Under the pieces are notes generated by a model, which was not told where the DNA came from, did no database searches, and worked only from the letters and a program-made list of their open reading frames with translations. Below, in pieces: positions 58,701 through 64,000 of a stretch of 64,000 bases of DNA (within the stretch, counting starts at the first letter, position 1; every line of letters starts with the position of its first letter). The translations under genes and the position numbers were made by a program. Source of the DNA: Rhyacichthys aspro (taxonomy: Eukaryota; Chordata; Actinopteri; Gobiiformes; Rhyacichthyidae); assembly GCA_036850595.1 (NCBI GenBank), contig CM072155.1, forward strand, positions 4,573,953-4,637,952. Reading direction: 5' to 3'.

Positions 58701-61004
58701 TCAGATGTAGATTTTATGTCTGGAATAAATTAGTAATTTACTCATATCTTCTATAGAGTGACTATAAATCCCATTTTCACTTCATTTATCAGACTTGTGG
58801 TCCAATGATTAAAAACAGACAGTACACAAATACAAAGAAAGTTAAAAAGACATTTTTAAAAGACAGCTGTACCAGAGTTTCCACAACCTGGACTGGTAGA
58901 GTATTGCACTAAACCTGAAATTTGTTAGGCTCAACAAAAGCACATTTACAGAATCATTTAACCAACAGATTCATTTGTACATAAGATTTTGCAACACAGA
59001 TTATGATGTGTTAATTCGTATAGTCACAAACATTTCACTTGCACTGATTTAACCAGGAGAGTAGCCCCCATCCTGTGTCCTGGTAGATATCTACAAAAAC
59101 ACTAAAATGTCCTGATTTTGCCCTCTTCCTGTCCTGAATGTCCTGATTTTTTACCCAGTCATAAACCCAAAGCAGCACATTGTGCTTGATTTGTCTGTAG
59201 ACTGTCTGTGTGTCAATAACAGAGTTACCATGACGATGGCAATGTTAACCAGCTGAAAAAGATCAACAGTGTTCCTCGGGTCTGTAGCTCAATAATGATT
59301 GGTTCTTAAGCTCCAGGCTATTGGTAAGTTCTTCTCCAGTGTTCAGAAAAATGTTAACACTAATCAATGCATGAGTTCATGTTTTGTTTTGTTTTTTGTT
59401 TTTTTTTACTATTTACTGGTGTTTATGAGTGATTATGGAGACATTACTTTTCATTTGTTAATCTACTGGATTTGTGGTAAAATTAAAGTGTCCCGATTTT
59501 TTGGTTTTAAATCTGGTCACCTTAATCTTCTACCCACTCACTAACAGCACACATATGGCTGTATGTTTCTATCAGCCAAAGTTAACTAAGCAGGATTCAT
59601 GATCTTTTATGAATAAACCCCAAGCGGACATTGAAAATCGATTGTAGTAATTGCCAAAACCGTACTGTTTATGCACACAATTTTAGGTGGCTAATGCTAA
59701 CTCACCCGTTGAAAATGTACTTCGGTCAGCTTAACGTACATTCAAAAAAAATTGTATTACTGCATTGTTTTAGTTAGAAAGAGCTCTACCATAGCCCTCA
59801 AACACATTCATCTTTTTTTTAATAAAAGGCCTATATTTTATTTGAATGAGGTCCACATTGCAGTTTACAGTCTATGCTTGTGCACGTCAAATGTTAACAT
59901 GTCAGTTCACATTTTGCAGTTTCCCGTCAGTGTGGCGTGTTGGTTTGAAACCAGCCTTTTAAATGCAGTTCAGACACTGAGGTTCTGTGCATGAGCTTTA
60001 CCATTAAACTTGTGGTATGTGTGACCCTCATTGTGCCCCCTTTTTGGGCGAGGCCAAGTTAAGTGCGTTAAAAGACTGGATTGATTCAAAAGACCAGACT
60101 TCAGAGGCACTCCAAAGTCTAATCTAAGTAACAGCATCAACATAGACCTGTGTGAGCATTTTTTTTGCATGTAGCCATCTTTGCTAGGAGCTGTGCTAGC
60201 ATGCTTCAGGGACAGTGTGTTGACAAGCTGTCCAACTATAAGACCCTACACCTCTTTGGAAAAACGGAGGCTACAGAATTAAAAAGACTGGCCAGGACGA
60301 GTCGTTTGGATGTGATACTTCACTGAGAGTCTTTCCGTAACTCCCCAAAGGTCTCTTTCAGCTGCCAGAGTTTAGTCTGATGAGAAATGGCAGCGTATTT
60401 GGATGAATGTTTGGAACTACCAAGAAGAATGTTGAAAGTTTATTTGAACCCCCTTTGATTTGTAATTACTTTAATTTGAGTTATATAAATTATTACATAA
60501 GTTCACTTAGGGTCAGACTGGATGTAACTGATGTTAATCATTAAGTCATATCATTGCAACAAGTCCTTGATTTGGCAGTTTTTTCATTATGTTAAGACAG
60601 TAGCTTTACTATTGGGAATTACAATTTCTAGCTTTGGTTAGATTAGTTTATTAAACAGAACACTTTTTGTAATGAGCTTAGCATGCTATTTTAAGGTGAC
60701 TAGTACAATACAAATAAAAAAGCATACAAAGTAGCAAGCTAGCTGCTTCACAACTTATATCAATTTAAAAATCTTTGTTGTGAGGATTAGTAACACCATA
60801 CTGTATTCAAATGTAGAACTTTTTGCTTAACTTGTGAGTTATTTATTGCAGAAACAACAGCCTGTTTAATAGTTAGCATTGACAAGCTACAATTTACTGC
60901 ATAAAAGAGCACTTAGCTGTTTGCTACAGTTTCTTAACCTTTAGCTCTCCACTGATTATGGATTAAACTGATCAAAAACTATGGATGAAAGGATTTTTGT
61001 AATG
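55736..61004. other. intergenic, 5.3 kb, no gene recognised
   Basis: Holds the Tc1 fragment at 56,097. Also contains a repeat about 59,040-59,525 that ends taaatctggtcacctt, the complement of the agggtgaccaa head seen at 61,592. No supportable gene. Confidence 0.5.
56097..56345 (+). mobile_element. Tc1-like transposon end fragment
   Basis: Starts TA then cagtattgtgcaaaggtttt and aggcagctgtgg, the form of the terminal repeat of a fish Tc1 family. Further in, aatcaacatttggtccgaca is also typical. It sits inside a dispersed repeat: the copy at 45,596-45,800 runs on without the insert. No transposase remains and no second terminus was found. Confidence 0.6.
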
Positions 61005-61012
61005 GTTTAAAA

Positions 61013-61534
61013 CACAGGTGTCAAACATGCGGCCTGAGGGCCAAAACTGGCCCACTAGAGACTAGAATCCAGCCAGTAGAATGAATTTGGAAAGTGAGAA
61101 AATTGCATACAAAAAGTCACTTCTATTTCTAATTTGAACTCTTGGGGATACACTGTTTTAGTAGAAAAGACCATAACACAACACTGAGACCCAGAACTGA
61201 AGAGAAGATAGCAGGATTGTAATTACTCTTTTGCTGTCAAAATAATCCACTGTGGCACTCTCATTACCCAAAATATCACTGGCATCAAAGCCATATTGTG
61301 ATGGTGACTTCGTGAAAACATACATGTTGAAGGCTTTTGCCAACATTAGCTGTTTTTCAGTTGTGATTGAGAACATCAACATTATAATTGTACTTCTTTG
61401 CACTAAAACAAAGGGGAAAAACTGGAGTTGTCATTATTCATAGGTTATTATGCTATTATTTTACTGGTCTAGCCCACTTCAGATCAAATCAGACTATATG
61501 TGGCCTCTGAAATGAAATGAGTTTGACACCCCTG
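61013..61534. mobile_element. hAT-type element with degenerate target duplication
   Basis: Left end cacaggtgtcaaacatgcgg, right end ggagtttgacacccctg-like (complement caggggtgtcaaac). The adjacent octamers gtttaaaa and gtttaagg agree at 6 of 8 positions. The same left part (ggaaagtgagaaaattgcat, tgcactgttttagtagaa-like) recurs at 63,807 to the window end. 522 bases, no intact frame. Confidence 0.75.
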
Positions 61535-61591
61535 GTTTAAGGCATCTTGTTTTTAACCTATATCCTGTGTAATAATAATGTGTAATAATAA

Positions 61592-61860
61592 TAGGGTGAC
61601 CAAAAATTTAATGTGATCACTTTCACACTTCTATCACATGTTCCAACAAATATCTGTAAAAACACAAAAATGTCCCACTATTGAACAGACCATGTCCCTT
61701 GTGACTCATTTTTACAAACACAAATCACTGCAGCAAACCTCAAAAGAAATGTCCATAGACTTTAGTTACATGCCAGGCCATGGGTTTTCACCCATAAACA
61801 GTAATTACATTCAACCTGAAGATGCAGTTTCATTGGGAACGTGTGTTTGTAGTGTACTTA
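61592..61860 (+). repeat. repeat beginning agggtgacc
   Basis: agggtgaccaaaaatttaat followed by ctgtaaaaacacaaaaatgtcc. It shares ctacaaaaacactaaaatgtcc with 59,090 and the terminus ggtcaccctt-like with 59,518. Family unnamed. Confidence 0.45.
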
Positions 61861-62044
61861 GATTATGTTCTTAAAAGGTCATAGTTCTTTGAGGCTTTTG
61901 TTTTTGTTTTTTTCCTTAGCCAGTTAAAATGCACCGTTGCAATTTTTGTTTAAACTTGTTTTAAATGGAGAAACAGATTTTGGGACATATAACTTAGTTA
62001 TCATCCCGTTGATTTGTGAAAAAGTGTAAAGTTTTGGAGACCTG

Positions 62045-62614
62045 GAAATATTGTCGCAATAGTCGAAATCCGCGAAGTAGTCAGCTTTATTTTTTACAAT
62101 TATTATATATGTTTTAAGGCTGTAAAACCCCTCACCACACACTTTATACACTTTTCTCAGACGGGCATTAACATTTTCTCACATTTCTCTCTTGTTTAAA
62201 CACTCTCAAAGTTCAAACCTTAGAATCTTCCTCTGTCTTTTGGGTGCGACCACAGGTGCCTTTGTCGGTGCAGAACGTTTCATCGACATTGTGGGTTTTG
62301 TCGGGGAGAAAACTTGCAAACATACAGCACTTCAGAGTCACACTGCTAGCGATCGAACACTTACGTAAATTTGGCAAACCGAACGCATTCTGTACTGTAC
62401 AGGAGACACGGCACGGAGGAGACTGATTGACAATGGTGTACAGTCCCTTAGCCAATCAGGACGCAGAACACAATGCGCGAGTTCTCCCTTAGCCAATCAG
62501 GACGCAGAACACAATGCGCGTTCATACGCTGTAAAAAAAAAAGCATGCAAAATTGCACAAAAAAAAATCTGCGAAGCCGCGAAAGGTGAACCGCGATATA
62601 GCGAGGGACCACTG
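62045..62614. mobile_element. Tc1/mariner-superfamily (pogo/Tigger-like) fossil
   Basis: The right end is clear: the complement of 62,614 leftward reads cagtggtccctcgctatatc then gcggttcacc, with TA directly outside. The block about 62,050-62,085 (gaaatccgcgaagtagtcag) belongs to the same CpG-rich family. No paired left terminus was found. It contains a 41-base tandem duplication at 62,444. Confidence 0.65.
62444..62520. repeat. two-copy tandem duplication, period 41
   Basis: tcccttagccaatcaggacg and the following cagaacacaatgcgcg occur at 62,444-62,479 and again, identical, at 62,485-62,520, with gttc-like filler between. Both copies contain the CCAAT-type string gccaatcag. Confidence 0.95.
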
Positions 62615-62616
62615 TA

Positions 62617-63806
62617 CTTGATGAAAGGTCAAGCCATGCGCTCTCAGAAAAACAAACCTAGTTTGCAATAGCCTTTTGCTTGAGTGCCATTTAAATAAAT
62701 CAATCAATACCGAAGGTTTTCACTTACAACCGTGTGATTGACATCTACAGACAGTCTACAGACAAATGAATTGAACACACAGTGACTGCTTAAGTGTTTG
62801 GTCTTGGTTAAATTGGGACGGATTTTTACTTTTTCGACAAAAGCTAGCATTTGCTCTTTAGCCTTTAGCAATATTTCTAATTTAGAAAACAGAGAGAAGG
62901 GCTTGAGGTATTCACCTTTATTTAACCTGACCAAATGGGAAGTGTGCATACAATATTTTCATCAGGTAGGTTTAACCCAGAGGCTAAATTATGGGCAATT
63001 ATTTGTGATTTGTCTGTTCAGACCAACACCGCAGAGCAAAAATAACTTGCCACATTAAAGTTAAAGATATAATTTGCAGGATTATGTCATCAGCCAAGCT
63101 ACATGTCCTGATGCATCAACTAGTCTGACTGAATCAATGAGGAAAAGTCTGAGTCATATGCTTCAGTTCACACCCAGAGGAACACTGAGCACCTGCATGC
63201 ACCAGGCTGAACAGCAGAGAATACAGTATGGGTAAGGACAAGTGTGAGCAGGGGTAATGTTGATGCCTAGAGCTGGCTATGTTATTAATAGCTTACACTT
63301 AGGCCTATAAAGTATTTTAATAGGAAAATGGTAATGGGAACCAATTAATTCCAAAATGGCCACCCATGAATTACACAAAAATCAACTCTGAAGCCAGAAA
63401 CCTTTTTAGTGTATGCACTAATGAGCAACCTTTACTGACAATCAACATAATTATCCATTAGCTAACCTTTTATATCCATGTTTTTTTTCTAGGGCTTGGA
63501 ATTAGATTGCATCTAGAAAACGGTGGTGGGAAAAATGTCACCTTTTTCAATTATAAGACAAAGTTTAAATCTTGATTTTGCTCGAGACACATGTTCATTT
63601 GGAGAACGTAGCAACAAGCGACATAAATGCTACTTTGTCTTTACCCCCTCACTTAATATGCTTACTTAAGGGGCTGTGCAGGCCCGCCAGGATGCAGCAT
63701 AAAAGAGGATAGTGGCTGGCCCTATTGCTGAGTCACTGGTTGATGTATGTTGCATTATTTTGTTCATAACACAATGTTCATAACACTATTCATCACTATA
63801 CTAGTA
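62617..63806. other. intergenic, nothing recognised
   Basis: AT-rich, no supported gene. Confidence 0.5.
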
Positions 63807-64000
63807 CAGCTGTCAAACATGCCTGTTTGACAGGCCAAAAGTGGCCCGCCAGAGGCTGCAATCAAGCCTGTGGAATGAATTAGGAAAGTGAGAAAATTAC
63901 ATACAATTAAAGTAACTTCTATTCCTAATTTGTCCTCTGGGGGTTGCACTGTTTTAGTAGAACATAAAACAACTGTGTCCATTTTGTTTTCTACTGTGTC
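63807..64000. mobile_element. hAT-type element, cut by the window end
   Basis: Starts cagctgtcaaacatgcctgt and continues gaatgaattaggaaagtgag and gttgcactgttttagtagaa, matching the element at 61013 in order and orientation. The right end lies outside the window. Confidence 0.65.

Noticed and set aside
1..64000. CRISPR arrays, operons, phage or bacterial genes
   Set aside because: None seen. The spliced gene and repeat content are those of a vertebrate nuclear genome.

Overview
The window looks like teleost (ray-finned fish) nuclear DNA. It is AT-rich, has GT-AG introns, and is littered with DNA-transposon fossils of kinds familiar from fish genomes. No prokaryotic, viral or organellar gene arrangement is visible. 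Gene identity comes from reading the translations against remembered family features; no database search was run.

Left third (1 to about 22,330, + strand): the 3' two thirds of one gene, wiz (widely interspaced zinc finger protein, a partner of the G9a/GLP histone H3K9 methyltransferases). Ten coding exons can be placed with splice sites and consistent reading phase: 677-1072, 5212-5343, 7340-7891, 9136-9582, 10630-11136, 11859-12425, 12507-12721, 15188-15494, 17164-17329 and 19664-20036 (stop). Together they give about 1,219 codons without a stop. They encode six C2H2 fingers of the WIZ type followed by the divergent C-terminal finger. The 5' end of the gene lies before base 1. A CpG-rich stretch near 3,840-4,040 looks like an internal promoter with an alternative first coding exon (3943-4039) whose phase fits the exon at 5212. 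The 3' UTR runs to a poly(A) signal at 22305.

The first six exons are all multiples of three and all phase 1-1, so each finger exon is a module that can be skipped or duplicated without changing frame. The fourth and fifth finger exons are nearly identical over 118 bases. The intron before the exon at 15188 carries three tandem copies of its own 3' splice-site region.

Right two thirds (about 22,330-64,000): no gene that can be supported with confidence. The region holds a decayed tandem array (22.6-24.0 kb), a non-LTR retrotransposon fragment (25.2-25.6 kb, - strand) and several hAT-type elements. Four of these have an exact 8-base target duplication and recognisable termini (32658-33274, 33476-33951, 38261-38769, 42685-43112). 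There are also further MITE-like repeats, SINE-like pieces, a 34-base poly-C run and a pogo/Tigger-like fossil near 62 kb. A few short exon-like islands are reported as findings only.
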